Source of the DNA: Litomosoides sigmodontis
Taxonomy: Eukaryota; Nematoda; Chromadorea; Rhabditida; Onchocercidae
Assembly (NCBI GenBank): GCA_963070105.1
Contig: OY718804.1
Coordinates: 10,865,817 to 10,929,816 of the forward strand
DNA: 64,000 bases
Direction of reading: 5' to 3'
Shown: positions 13,554 to 25,677 of the stretch, in pieces
How the letters are laid out: each line of letters opens with the position of its first letter
How positions within the stretch are numbered: position 1 is the first letter of the stretch
The notes under the pieces: generated by a model
Seen by the model: only the letters and a program-made list of their open reading frames with translations
Database searches by the model: none
Told to the model about the DNA's origin: nothing
Translations under genes and position numbers: made by a program

Positions 13554-13712
13554 GCACAATCCTCGCCATGTGATAATCTAATGATAAGATTACTTCTGCT
13601 GATCGCATCGTCGAACGAGGATGTTCAGAAGGTTTATGAAAGACTTCAGGTTTTACCAGCGTTAGGAAGCATATTGAGCACTGCTTCACGTATTCATCGG
13701 TCTGTAACTTGA
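13554..13712 (+). other. Possible coding fragment, helical-repeat-like
   Basis: An open frame ends at a TGA at 13710-13712 and reads DNLMIRLLLLIASSNEDVQ, then KVYERLQVLPALGSILS. The alternation of amphipathic helices and the LPALGSILS turn resembles an armadillo/HEAT-type repeat. The frame has no good ATG of its own, and no neighbouring exon was found that joins it in phase. It could be a last exon of an unplaced gene, an exon remnant, or chance. No function is assigned. Confidence 0.22.
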
Positions 13713-16542
13713 TTTTCCGCGTTTTCCTTCACTATTTGAGGTCAGTCGTACGTGTCACTTGAAAGATGTCTACCACCTCACTTTTGCTAGTTGAGGTGCC
13801 AGAGGCTACACTGGCCAATGATATTGTTTAGGAAGAACAAAATTTGTAACATATATGCTCATTTGGAGTAAATTCCATATACGCCAGTCCGCCTTTCTGA
13901 TCTTTGTGGTACAACCTTTTTTAACAAGCACACGACGAAATTTTTTTTGGTTTTAATTGTGATTGATTTGTGTGCCTTCTTGATCAGCAGTTCTGGATAG
14001 CTAGCTTGTTTTGTTTGGAGTTTACGCAGTTAATTCTTACTTTGGTCACTGGACGGGCATTTGAGAGTTTAATAATGGGAGCAGCTGAAAAGCTTTTTGC
14101 CATTTCTAGGGAAAAAATACACTAGGAAAGATCAAATGGTGGAAACATTTAATGAAGTTTGAAGCAGGAGAACAAATTGCATAGAGCGCGTGATTTGAAG
14201 TGGTGTGAAAGGGGTTGAAAGTGGGGCAGAAGAAGTGGAAGCTGTGAGGAGTGGTAGACATATGTTGTTGGACTTTACATGTAATTAGGATTCATTCAGG
14301 TTAACTGTTTGCTCAGAACAATGAAAAATATTTGTTGGTTTTAAATAAGAAGCATTAACATTTTTATAATGGCTTTCTTGTTCGGGCAGGAATTTGTACA
14401 GGGGTATGTGCCACAACAATGCATGGACTAGAAGTTACCGCATTGTCCGTAAAAGAGTCATTGAACGGCTAGGGTAGATGTTCCATTTCTTGTCCCTGGA
14501 AATTCATTGGTTGATACTGCCAGACTTATTTCCGTAAATGCAAGAAGAGTTTGAGAAAATTAATACATCAAAAATTATTCAAATGTGAAAGAAATCAAAT
14601 GGGAAATTTGCGTAATGCTAACTGATCATCTATGAATTTCGATAAAAGAACATTTATTGTCCCTTTCACAGCGGAAATTTGATTCTCCCCTTTTTATATA
14701 AAGATTTCATCTTTCTCTCTCACTATTTTCCTTCGCGGAAAAAAATTTTTGCAATGGGAATTTTATGTTCGCGTCTCATTTGCACCATCATGGAATGAAT
14801 GAATGTATTCAATCAGAGAAACAGATCTTTGATTTACAGGCAAGACTGTTTTCCTGCCACTAAGCTAACTCTACAAGAGGTAAGCTATATCATTAGTTGC
14901 TGTCTATCTGACTGGTTAAGTTAGTGGACCTTGTTGCTTAGAAAAAAAAAAATTTTTAGAGTCGACGTATTCCTCATCCTTCGTTTCCATGTACAATTGC
15001 AAGAAACATCTTAATCAAATGTATATGTAGAGGCTACAGTTTTCCGATAAAAATTCCTAGTGCCGTGAAAATTCCGTGGTCACTGCCTTGTGGCGATGTT
15101 TGAAGGACGCGCCGGCACTTCCGTCTGACCAAACACATTGTCCCTACGTGTGCTTGTTTATTCATTTTGTTTCAATGAGATTAATAATAAGTAGTCTTTT
15201 TCATTACTATAATTTTTAATTATTAAGGTCAACGCAAATCCTTTGAATTTTAATCGACATCTTCGCTGTTTTTCATCTTTTATCTCTTTTTTTTACATTT
15301 CTAACTTTTTCGATCATTTCATTTTACTTGTTGGATAACATAAATGGGTTTTATTTTGGATAAATGTTTGCTTGCTTGGTTTTTGTTGTTAAAACATCAC
15401 AGTTATCACCTATTTCCGCTGTGATGTGCTCGGATAGTGCTCTGGATAACTTCAACATTCACAGGTTAAGATAAAAGCAGTCACTTCTTTCTTTTCTTTT
15501 CATATAGACTTATTTTGAGATGGAAAAAGATTTTGCATTTTTTTCGCTTTGATACTAACAATGATGTGATTGTGGAGAATATGAGAGCGATGTTGGCTGT
15601 TCGGATATAACTGTGAACTGTAGGAATTGACTATTATGGATGTATGCCACAACGAACGATTTCTTACGACATTTCATTTTTCTGTTAGTTAATAGTTCCC
15701 CCGATATTCAGCCACAAATCTTCTCGATACTCTCCAGGTCCTATATAGCATTAAAGGAAGGAGGAAGAAATGTGATAGGTGTGAACTGAAAAGGAAATAT
15801 AAAGAATAAACGGAATAAAATAGAAAGAGGACGTGCAGTAGAAGGTGAGTGATTGCGAAAATCAAATGGTTTTATCTTTTTGTTTCTACCATGATGAAAG
15901 AGATGACTGGCAGGTTGCATTTGGAAGGTATCTTACAACAACCGTTTTCTATTATTGCATTCAACATTTTGCCAGCAATAGAGGTGCTTTCATTTCCTCA
16001 GTATTTTCTTTTTATTTTCATTTTGAATTCCGTGCAACTCGTATTGTTAAAAGAGTATGGCGAAGGATGAAATGTTTCTTTTGCTAACCTCTGCCTCAAG
16101 GGTTAATATACTTGTATTCACAACAGTTGTTTGGTTGTGGGGCTAAGCTAGGATGCAAATTTCAATTATCTAAGTAAATGGGCTAATTGCAACAACAATT
16201 GATTCAACTTATTACTTCTTAATGCACGCCCACCTTTTGCCGCAGGGAACTGTTATTGATTTTACTAAGTTGGAAAATTGTTGCTTTGCATGGCAGATCT
16301 GTTCAGCTTGTTATTTTTTATAAAACTTCTTCAGCAGGGTGAATCAGCTGACAGGCACTTCCACGTTGTCGTAAATTTCCCTGCAATACTAATGCAATTC
16401 TATATCTTAAAACAAGTTTCTATGCATTTCTGTATAAAATATTTCTGAAATTTCTTAGTAAATAATAATACTATCACTTCATGTGCTTGTTATCTCGAGA
16501 TGTTTCAATATTAATAGGCGGAAATTTCAGTAGCGTAAAGAA

Positions 16543-16815
16543 TTAAACTCTTGCAGCTGCTAGTCGATGCTGGAGTCCCCAGCAGAGCGAAGCGTTTACG
16601 TTTGAAAAATTGCACTTGCTCCAAGGTTGTTTACGATGAGTGTTGCACAACCGTGCGACAGTGCTCAAAGGTGGTTTCGTCAGAACCTTATCTTTGCTTC
16701 GTGTCCTATAGTCGTCATTTGTAACACTCATCAGCATCAGCACTTTGAAGCCATAATTTTTCTCTAAAATTTCTTCAGCAATGACCCTTATTTGATTCTC
16801 ATTTTCTTCACTCAT
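16543..16815 (-). other. Possible small ORF, 90 codons, unrecognised
   Basis: A single-exon minus-strand frame starting MSEENENQIRVIAEEILEKN and ending LQHRLAAARV. The first 35 residues look like a soluble alpha/beta start, with an acidic helix followed by a hydrophobic strand FKVLMLMSV. The remainder is basic and Cys-containing. No domain is recognised and no poly(A) signal or splice partner was confirmed. It stands out only because its composition is more protein-like than the frames around it. Confidence 0.22.
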
Positions 16816-19800
16816 CGACAGAGGAATTAAAACGAAATTTGAGAAACGGTCATTCTTTTGATATAAATTGTATGGTGTTCAAAATTTTTTTCCTCTTAAA
16901 ATGTGCGCTGAAATGAGGAACTGAAAAGGGCATTCGTAATAATGAATTTGCGTGACGCAAGAGAGAATGCGGTTTATTATCGATATATTAAATCTTTTTT
17001 AAGTTGATTTTTGCGCTTGTACTTTCCATATTAAGTTAGGTTATATCGCTCTTATATTTATCTTCCAGAAATTTCAAAAAATGACGAGTATCTTTCTGTA
17101 GTGTTTCTTTTCTTTGATTGACGTAAATTGAAGTATGGATGCAAGAAAATCCTAGTACACCGTAATATGCAGAAAATGAAGTTTTCGTATATTATATCAA
17201 GACTAATTCACAATGAACAAGATAAAAATAAAGTAGACAAAATTTTTATTTCTACAGTCTAATTAATCCTAGAAATGGAGAAAATTCTAGCTTATTTATA
17301 CCGAGAGCGTCAATGCTGAATTTAAGCACACAGGAAGCCTTTCTTGTCATGGATTGCGCTAATTTACATAAGTTAAAAAATTTGAAGATGTCTAAAAATA
17401 TCGAGACTATATATCTATTGAAAGGCTTTGATTATATGTAAAATAGAGCATTTTACGTAATAAAATCTATAATACGATTGCCTTGCTTAAAAGAGTTTTA
17501 AGCAAATTTATTACTTTTTTTTACTCTGCAATTAAACAACTCTATAATGTCACTTATTTTACTCATTAACAATGAGTATTGATATACCCTTTAGGAATAA
17601 GTAGTGTTTAAGAAATTTACTGCACAAAAAAGGCAAAAGATATTACGTGTTAGATAGTGTTCTCTAATCCTGGAAGTTAGCTATCTTAAACGCTTTGTGC
17701 AAAAAATTTGAACATAAGAAGCCAGCTATGTTAATACGCTTGTTGTTTAATCTACATGATTTGCAAGAGGTTTAATCTAAATTTAGTAAAAATGCTGTAT
17801 TTACATACCAATTTCTTTACAAAGAAATCTGATTCTTGATGAATCTGTAGTCCCTTCTGCTGGTCTCTTCCCAGTAGTTAACAAATTTGATTAAGTTTAC
17901 AAATATTATCTCCAATTTTGGTCTTATGTTATAACGAAAGGTTTTTGGAAGGGAAATTCTAGGCAATATCTTGCAAGGTATTGTTTAAAAATCTATTAAC
18001 AGATCATTCAATTACATCTTTCGTTCCATTTTCATTCAAATGATATTTCAGATGAAATAGCATATTGTTGAAGGATCGAATTGCCTAATATTATATATTT
18101 GAAAGGGAAAGAGTTGCATAACATTTCTCATTCTATTCGTTTAATTCACTTATTTCCATTACAATAAATGGACTATGGTCTATGAACTAGTTGTAAAATT
18201 TCCCACTTCCGCATACGATTCCGATTCCATTACGTCATTTTTTTTCATGATAAAGTGATCCTGAGTTTCTTTTTTATTTTCATACTTTCTAACTCCGTCT
18301 GAATCTGTTTTTTCACTCGTAACCAGTAATTTAAACAAAAGAAGAAAACATCTGGTTGTTTTAAACAGTAGGATACTTTAGAACGGTTGTCGTAGCATAT
18401 TAAAATGTGAAATGAAAAATCTTGTCAACTTGTATCATTATCCGGGATTTGACCAGCTGTTAAAGATTGAAATAAGTTCGGTAATTCTTTGAAGAGTTCT
18501 TGTTTTCTGCAATGACGCAATATCATACTGTTGCATTCGCAGCAGTTCAAGGGTTTGCCAAAAAAATAGTCTGATGATTGAATTAATTTCAGCTAGAAGC
18601 TAGAATTATTTTAGGATATTTGTTGAAATAATTTTTATTCTTTTCTCTGACTATAAGCCAACAGTATTCACTACATTATACCGAAGTAAAAATTGATTTT
18701 TAAAGTTTTTTATATTAAATGATAACCTTCGATGGTTAAATTTTTTCGCAGTTTCACAAGTAAATCCATTTAAAACAATTATTTTGGAAGCTATTTACAC
18801 TTTTGTTGTTTCAACTATCTCAGCTTTTGCTCGAAACACTGAGTTTTTTAAATATGTGAATTGCCGTTGCTAATACCAAATACATTTCTCATATCTCTTT
18901 CATCAATTTCCAAACATTCGAAGTTTTCTCTTACGCAACGATGTGTCAGTAATCATTTTAATAGGTTACAATAAATTGATCACAATCATATCCTAAATCC
19001 TACCACTTATTAATGCATATGTTGATGGAAACTGGCAAAATTAGAGCAGAAGTTTATTTCTACCGCTGTTTCACCGCTTTTCTCCATCTTTTACAAGTTT
19101 TAATTTGTGGTTTGAAACTTGGAAGTTTCTTTACCTTATGCATCTGTATGTGTTCAAGTGTTATCAAATCTAAGTGTTTCAGTTCAATTTATTTTTATGA
19201 CACGCAGCGTTATCCTTACGCAGAAATAATTATAAAATGTTTATCAAGTAATGAGACAGATAATGTAGTTAATGGAAAATCCTTTCATCATCCAAATAGT
19301 GTTGAAAAATAGCAAGAAATTGATGAAAATTTTCCAAGCGAACAATTAGCATGTAATTTATTTACTGATCGGCACATATCGATTTGTTGTGCGAGAGTTG
19401 ATCGTACATTAATCTATCAGGAAAATAAAATTTGTTTACAAGCAAATGGAATGCGCAAATTTCGTTAGCAGATGAAATACGATCAGAAATTGATATTTCG
19501 TATGGATGTAGTAGCAGCAAGGAGAGGCAAAGAGAGAAAGAGAGGGACGGAGCACCGAAAAAGTTTGTAACAGTTACAAATGATAGTCGAAATAGAATTG
19601 ATATAGTAGTGCTTGCTACCTCATTTCCACCAATCAATGCTTTTTCACAAAACGCTGGTTGGAAGGAGAACGGAACTTCGCTGTATTGATTTGATTACCT
19701 TCGTGTCCTTTTTGTTTGAATTTCTATCAGATTTAATTCATTCGGTGATCTGATCCGTGGTCTTTGTAAGGGGAATTCGGATAGGTCGCTACTTGCTACT

Positions 19801-21081
19801 ACTGTTAGCAAATATCGCTGTTTTGCACGGAAAGCTGATTGTATTTTTTAGGAAAATAAGTTATGATAACAGATTATTCGTTGTACATGTTAGCAGATGA
19901 GATTACTCTTCAACTTGTCTACGACAAGCTTGACGGAATAAAACTATGAAGTCGGTTTGTTTGTGGAGCTTTGCAGAGAGTTGTGAAATTTGTATGTATT
20001 TTAATCGGTACGTTGTGTCTGTGATTCATTTCAGACAAAGATTAGTTGTTCACTATTGCCTCGAAATTTTATGTAATTGACAAAAGTGTTTAATAACTAG
20101 CATCCGGCATTTAATTATGTCAATAATTAATTGTTTGATGACGGAAGGATTGGTAACCGGATCAATTTGATTAGAACATGTGGAACCGTTACATTGCAAA
20201 TTATAGCTCATAATTTTGTATCACATTTTTGTGACTGGTTAGTTGCTGTTGAAAGCAATAGGTAAATAAGGCGTCGCTTTCGAGTGGACGCAAGATTAGT
20301 GGAGAAAAGTCAAGAATTATGCTGGAAACATTAAAGCTAAAGCTGTTTCTTTTGAGAGCAAACATTAAAGCTATTTCTTAGTAATAAGAAATCTCCAGCA
20401 TTACTTATGGCTGCGTTTTCATCCATTTACGCCCCCATCATTTACGGATTTTCTGCCCATTTACACTGTTCTGCATTCGGAATCTGTTTTGATGATGCAT
20501 GAGGCAAGATGCATGGTCTAAACTGGTCACATGGTCCTACATTTTAGCTATTTGATTCATGGGATCATTTGGCTCACTGATTAATTCCGTACAAAACATT
20601 GCACTTTCTGGTTCAATTGTCGCTTAATTAACAGCCATATTGAGAACTGCGCAAACTTAAAGTAACAAATAATACAGGAAACTGAAGGCAAAAATGACAG
20701 TACTGCCTTCGTGCATTTTCATTCATGCACAGATATTTGATTTATCTGCTCAAAAATCTTTGTAGTTTAATCTATTAAGAACGCCTTGTTAGTGACTACC
20801 AGTAATTATCTCCATTTTTTAATGTTATGAAAGCGTAGTTTGCAGTGAGTACCTGGAAAATTTTTCTGATATAGTAAACAAACATTTACTTGGATCTATG
20901 TGTTTCGAAGACAAACTTTCTGAACAATTCGTATTCATACTCTTCCGACGACATGTAAAACTATTAATAACCTATTGTGCTGTTTATTTGTGAGCTATAA
21001 CGAGAATTTGTATTGTTTTAAATTTCAGAACTGATAGCAGAAGCTATGTTCGAATTATCCAGCAGTTACTTTTAATGCACG

Positions 21082-24014
21082 ATGTCTTTAGTTTCTACCA
21101 TTGGTAGGAAAATGCTGCTTAATGTGCGGCTATTGTCATCCGGATTTTATGTTTTATTAGGCGTTATCATTGGATTTTCTCTGTCATTTCTATCCCTATC
21201 CGGTATGTTCTCAACTCTGCAAAAATGTCTATTATTTAATTTAAATTCCTACGCAGAAATGACATGGTATTTTAATGGCATTAAAATTGTTTGCTAAATA
21301 CCTTACACCTATACGAGTCGACTGGGTTTCTTTAGGTCAAAACATATTTTTGCTAATTAACTTTCAAACACGAGACTTATGTTATTGTCTTCAAAAGTTA
21401 ATAATTTTAACTAAAAAAAGAAAAGGTAGCTTTAAATGACTTCCCGCTAAGAACGCATAATTGAAGCTATATTGTTGACTTTATTTTCTTTTATTAGGCA
21501 ACTATACTGTAACTTCACCGATGGCTCAGTTAACGGCTAAGCAAGATCCTGAACGGATTTCTGGACACTTTGACGATGCACATAATGAATTGGAAGTTGA
21601 CGATAGTAATGCGCCGACTGCTGCGATATATTTTCATGGAAATGGAACCAGTCTTCATGACGGTGTTCTCTTCTGTTTTAATTCATAGCTTATTTATCTT
21701 CAGTTCCAAAGTGGTTCAATTCTAGTTTTATTTTTTGGTCAAACCGCTTTCAATTATTAAAGTTTTTAAGAGTTATGATTATTATCTAAGACATTGGAAA
21801 TTTCTACCATTTAAAGATGATGATTCGATAGCAAAACTGTTGGAATCAAAAGTACGGATACTTTGTTGGATATTAACGGGAAAGCAGAATCATGAGAAGA
21901 GAGCGAGACACGTGAAAGCGACATGGAGTCCACGTTGTTCGAAGTAAGTTAAATTATTTGTGTTGCTCAGAGTTAATGATTTATTCCTGTAACATATCTT
22001 TGGATTCATAAAATTTCGCATACAATTTATTCTAACCATTTCAGTTTATCACTATTAGGCTTAATTATATTAATAAGCTTAAGTAATTACTAAAATTACC
22101 CTAATTTCCAATTGCAAATACTTTCAATCCAGGTACATATTTATGTCTTCCGAAGCAGATCCATCTTTACCTTCTATAAATTTGAACATATCAGAAGGTC
22201 GTGATCATTTATGGGCCAAAACGAAGGCAGCATTTAAATACTTGCATGACTTTTACATTGACGACTATGATTGGTTTATGAAAGCAGATGATGACACTTA
22301 TGTCATCGTAGAAAATTTAAGGTTTCTTTTTATTCCCTTCTCGTTCTTGGAAATCTCATTTTTTAGTTTATTCGTAGACTTTGTGAAGTTGGGTTCTTTC
22401 ATTATTTGTTATTGTTTAATTCTGATGTGCTCCATTTGAGCCAGCGGAAAATATGAAATGAAAGGTGAGATGATAGTAATAATAATAATGTGTTTTTGCA
22501 TATTTTATTCAGATTTATGCTGTTGGCACATGATCCAAATGAACCGGTTTGGTTTGGCTGTAAATTTAAACCTTTCACAAAACAAGGTTATATGAGTGGT
22601 GGTGCTGGTTATGTGCTTTCTAGAGCGGCTCTTAAAAAATTTGTCTCCGAGGCGCTTCCGGTAATTTTATCTTACTTGTATTAGTCGCATTGGATGATGA
22701 AGTTAAATGTTGACTAGGAGTACATTTAATCAGTTGGTTAGGACAGGACATTCACTTATAACACGGTCATTTACTGAGGCTAATTGCTCTTGCTGCTAAG
22801 GAAGTAACCGAAGATTACATTGACATTGTGGGAGTGTTCTTTTGTTGACTTTTTGTTTGAAATGACTGCTTTGGAGCGGAATTAAGGATCCTAACAAGTG
22901 TAAGAAAGGTGAAAGTGGTGCTGAAGATGCAGAAATTGGAAAATGTTTGGAAAAAGTTGGCGTTAAGGCAGGAGATTCGAGAGATGCTGAAGGCCACCAC
23001 AGGTGAATAATTATTATCAAGGAGATGTTAGCTTGGTGATTCTGCAATAATGGTTTGATAGCTTATGGTGATCTTTTATAGAAATAATGAAAGATATACC
23101 AGTGTTTCAGATTTCTACCATTTGTACCAGCACATCACTTGACTCCAGGGCATGTGGATAAAAACTTCTGGTTCTGGAAATATACGTATTATCCTATAGA
23201 ACAGGTTTGTTTCTTTTATGTTCAAATCGTGTTATCACTAATCCCATAAGCATATATTGTAATTCATCTTTTAGTGTTTTCTCGCGAACCTGTTTGGTTC
23301 AGGCCAGAAATGTTTTGGTCTTTCTTTTTTTGGAAATCATCATGACCTCTGGACCTTTGCATTATCGTTTATGAATACTGAAGTGGAATTTCTTAATCAG
23401 TTTTTTTTGATTATCTTTAACGTTTTCGGCGTTGCCATCAGATTTTTGCACATTTAGAACTTTACATCTTTCTTGGTCTGATATTCGAATGCAGTTTGCA
23501 AATTGTTATTTTTTGTGTAGGGTCCAGAATGTTGCAGTGATTACGCAATATCGTTTCATTATGTGAACCCTTCATTGATGTACGTCTTGGAATATCTTGT
23601 TTATCATCTTCGACCTTTCGGTTAGTTCAGTTCTACAAAAAAAGATATTCTGCTTGTGTTATAGCATTTTCTCATTGCTACCAGCGCTGTGCATTTTTGA
23701 TTTGAGTTCGAAGTAAATCTTGGTGAGTGAAATTTCATATTTCGAAATGCTTTTATAAAATTATGCAGTCAATTTTTTTGAATTCCTAATGCATTTGCCT
23801 ACCTTTTAGTCAGAGATTTAAAATGATTCTTTCTTGAATTTAAGGCATCACAAAAAGGCTGAATTCACAATCCATGGTAGCAGCATACCATTTGGCGGTG
23901 AACAATATGGGCCCAGATGATGTGTTCAAAAAAGTGCTTGCTCTAAATAAGTCTGTAATTTCGGTTTCACAAAGTTCAAACGAATCTGTGATGGCGAAAA
24001 AGGCAAGTAGGTGA
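21082..24014 (+). CDS. C1GALT1: Core-1 beta-1,3-galactosyltransferase (T-synthase)
   Basis: Adds galactose in beta-1,3 linkage to Ser/Thr-linked GalNAc in the Golgi, forming core-1 O-glycans. CDS exons: 21082-21202, 21498-21662, 21817-21943, 22133-22321, 22513-22660, 22887-23002, 23111-23204, 23521-23620, 23845-24014. They total 1230 nt, 409 residues plus stop, with all phases closing. It is a type II protein: short N-terminus, then a membrane anchor at about 17-40. The stem contains NYT and NGT glycosylation sites. The glycosyltransferase-31 core has [22 protein letters not shown], the metal-binding ADDDTYV (190-192 = DDD), [25 protein letters not shown] and [15 protein letters not shown], all in family order. 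The 22887 exon has fewer conserved residues but keeps paired Cys. An acceptor at 21028 (TTTCAG) 53 nt upstream of the ATG suggests trans-splicing. AATAAA lies at 24067-24072. The exon 3 start (21817) is chosen by phase. Confidence 0.95.
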
Positions 24015-24066
24015 TGATTTGGCCAGCAAAATCCGGAAATGGTATAGAGTAACGAAGGATTAACAC

Positions 24067-24072
24067 AATAAA
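24067..24072 (+). terminator. Poly(A) signal of C1GALT1
   Basis: A canonical AATAAA 53 nt past the TGA at 24012-24014. The position fits the short 3' UTRs usual in nematodes. Other AATAAA hexamers near 24370 could serve a longer form. Confidence 0.55.
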
Positions 24073-24959
24073 CAAAAGCGATCGAATTAAGGAACGCGTA
24101 TATGTGTATATCCTTAGAAGCTACTTGCTCTGGTAAATTTAAAGAGTACTTCTGGCTCTCTTACGAAACCTTGTTAAAGGGTATATGGCAAATATATGGC
24201 AATTTGAATTTTACTCCTTTTAGCCATCCCTTTGTTTCTCCTTTGATAGAGTTGATTAACCGAAAGATTGTAAATAACAAAAATAATGTCCTTACTTTTT
24301 CTCGTTCTGCCAAGATCTCACCCAGTTTTTTTCCTTTTTTTGTTATTCAGCATTCCCATCACATTCAAATAAAATAAAGAACTATGGCGCATGACTGCGT
24401 GATACTGTGTGGGGCGTTTTGGCGATTTCTGACTCTTATAGTAATTGTAGGTGACAAAAATACATATAAACACGTACTGTTATTTGTTTTTTGATTTTTT
24501 AATGTTACGGGTTTTAATTTAATTGGTTATATTTTCCTATTGCATTCTATTTTCTTTCATGGACACTATTTTCAATTTTTTTTTCAATTTCTTATAATGA
24601 CAATATTTCATCCGAAATGTTTATATAACGATTATTTGTTTTCTATCTAAGGCAGTTAGTAATCATTCTGGCATGACTTTCGATCATGAACTGTACGAAG
24701 GTTTACTAATGTTATTGTGAAATCCAATTGATATTTTCATAGTGCGGTATTCCCTTTACCTTTCATGAAGTTAGTCATTTCATCTGCTCGTTGCTTGTTG
24801 TTTCATCTCCACAATTATTCCTTGCCTGTCGTTGATTCTTTTTCCTCTTCGTTGCACATATCGTTCGTTACCCATTGCTTTAAGTATTCAACAACAGTTT
24901 TCCGTTTCTGCCTTTCATCTTCGTGTCTCATTTTTTAATCTATTAGCTTAGATCTTTGT

Positions 24960-25428
24960 TTAAGTCTCCATGGGTGACATGGATGACGTGAGCTTTTTTT
25001 TCATATAAAAAAGTGTGTAATGTATATCAGAAGTGCAACACATTGTTGGCCTTTTTTTGGCACAGATAAAATAGATGATGCTCGATATAATTAGTTTCCA
25101 TGCTAATGTGAGATTTAACTTCCTATCAAGTACTTGACTTAGCAGTATTTTGTATGCCTGCTGGTTCCAAGTAGTATGACAGAAAGAGACGACAGCCATT
25201 TCATTTGTTTCACTTATTGTTGATTTGGAGAGGTAATAAATAGGATTTAACATTAATATTTGATGCTCCTTGGGCCTTCGCATACAAAATGCTTATTTTC
25301 TTGTTGAAAAAAGCCAATTTTTCAATACTCATTAAAACGGCCGGCCGACACTTATCATCTAAAGAATAAGCAAAGCAAGCTATTAAACATCTTAAACACG
25401 TTATGATCACTACAAAACATATTGTCAT
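24960..25428 (-). other. Possible minus-strand membrane-protein gene
   Basis: Two overlapping minus-strand frames lie between C1GALT1 and SHPK. The first (ATG at 25428) begins with a signal-anchor-like MTICFVVIITCLRCLIACFA and then a charged stretch. The second (25283-24960) holds LAWKLIISSIIYFICAKKRP, a second hydrophobic span with a basic stop. A splice joining them, for example with an acceptor near 25165, would give a protein with two spans, but I could not fix a phase-consistent junction. No family is recognised. Treat it as a candidate only. Confidence 0.25.
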
Positions 25429-25677
25429 CTACAGCACTGCCAAGGTATTGTGAACAGTAAATCCAACAAAGCACTCAGTGATAGCGAGGGCGTTGTTGAC
25501 TGTACATGCTATAAAGGCAAGTAAGTGTAAGCCAGGTTTTGATTAGCATGTATGCAATAGAAAAGCATCTTGTGCATATAAGACGCTTCTTATCACTCAT
25601 AGGCAAGAAATGCAAAAGCGGATCAGATGAGTTGTAAAATTAACGGCGTTATTGATTTGTTTGTTGTCAGGATTTCG

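Larger units (their letters stand above)
10402..21027. other. Long AT-rich stretch, no convincing gene
   Basis: About 10.6 kb between the 5' ends of two divergent genes (slc-30A9 on minus, C1GALT1 on plus). I see no chain of exons. Weak coding candidates are listed separately at 13554-13712 (+) and 16543-16815 (-). Other open frames (10683-10901 +, 19013-19312 +, 19432-19689 +) lack recognisable domains. Simple repeats present are a TA run near 12461-12492, a TCG run near 13321-13345 and a C12 run at 13472-13483. The stretch may hold promoters, long 5' UTR introns or non-coding RNA. Confidence 0.45.
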
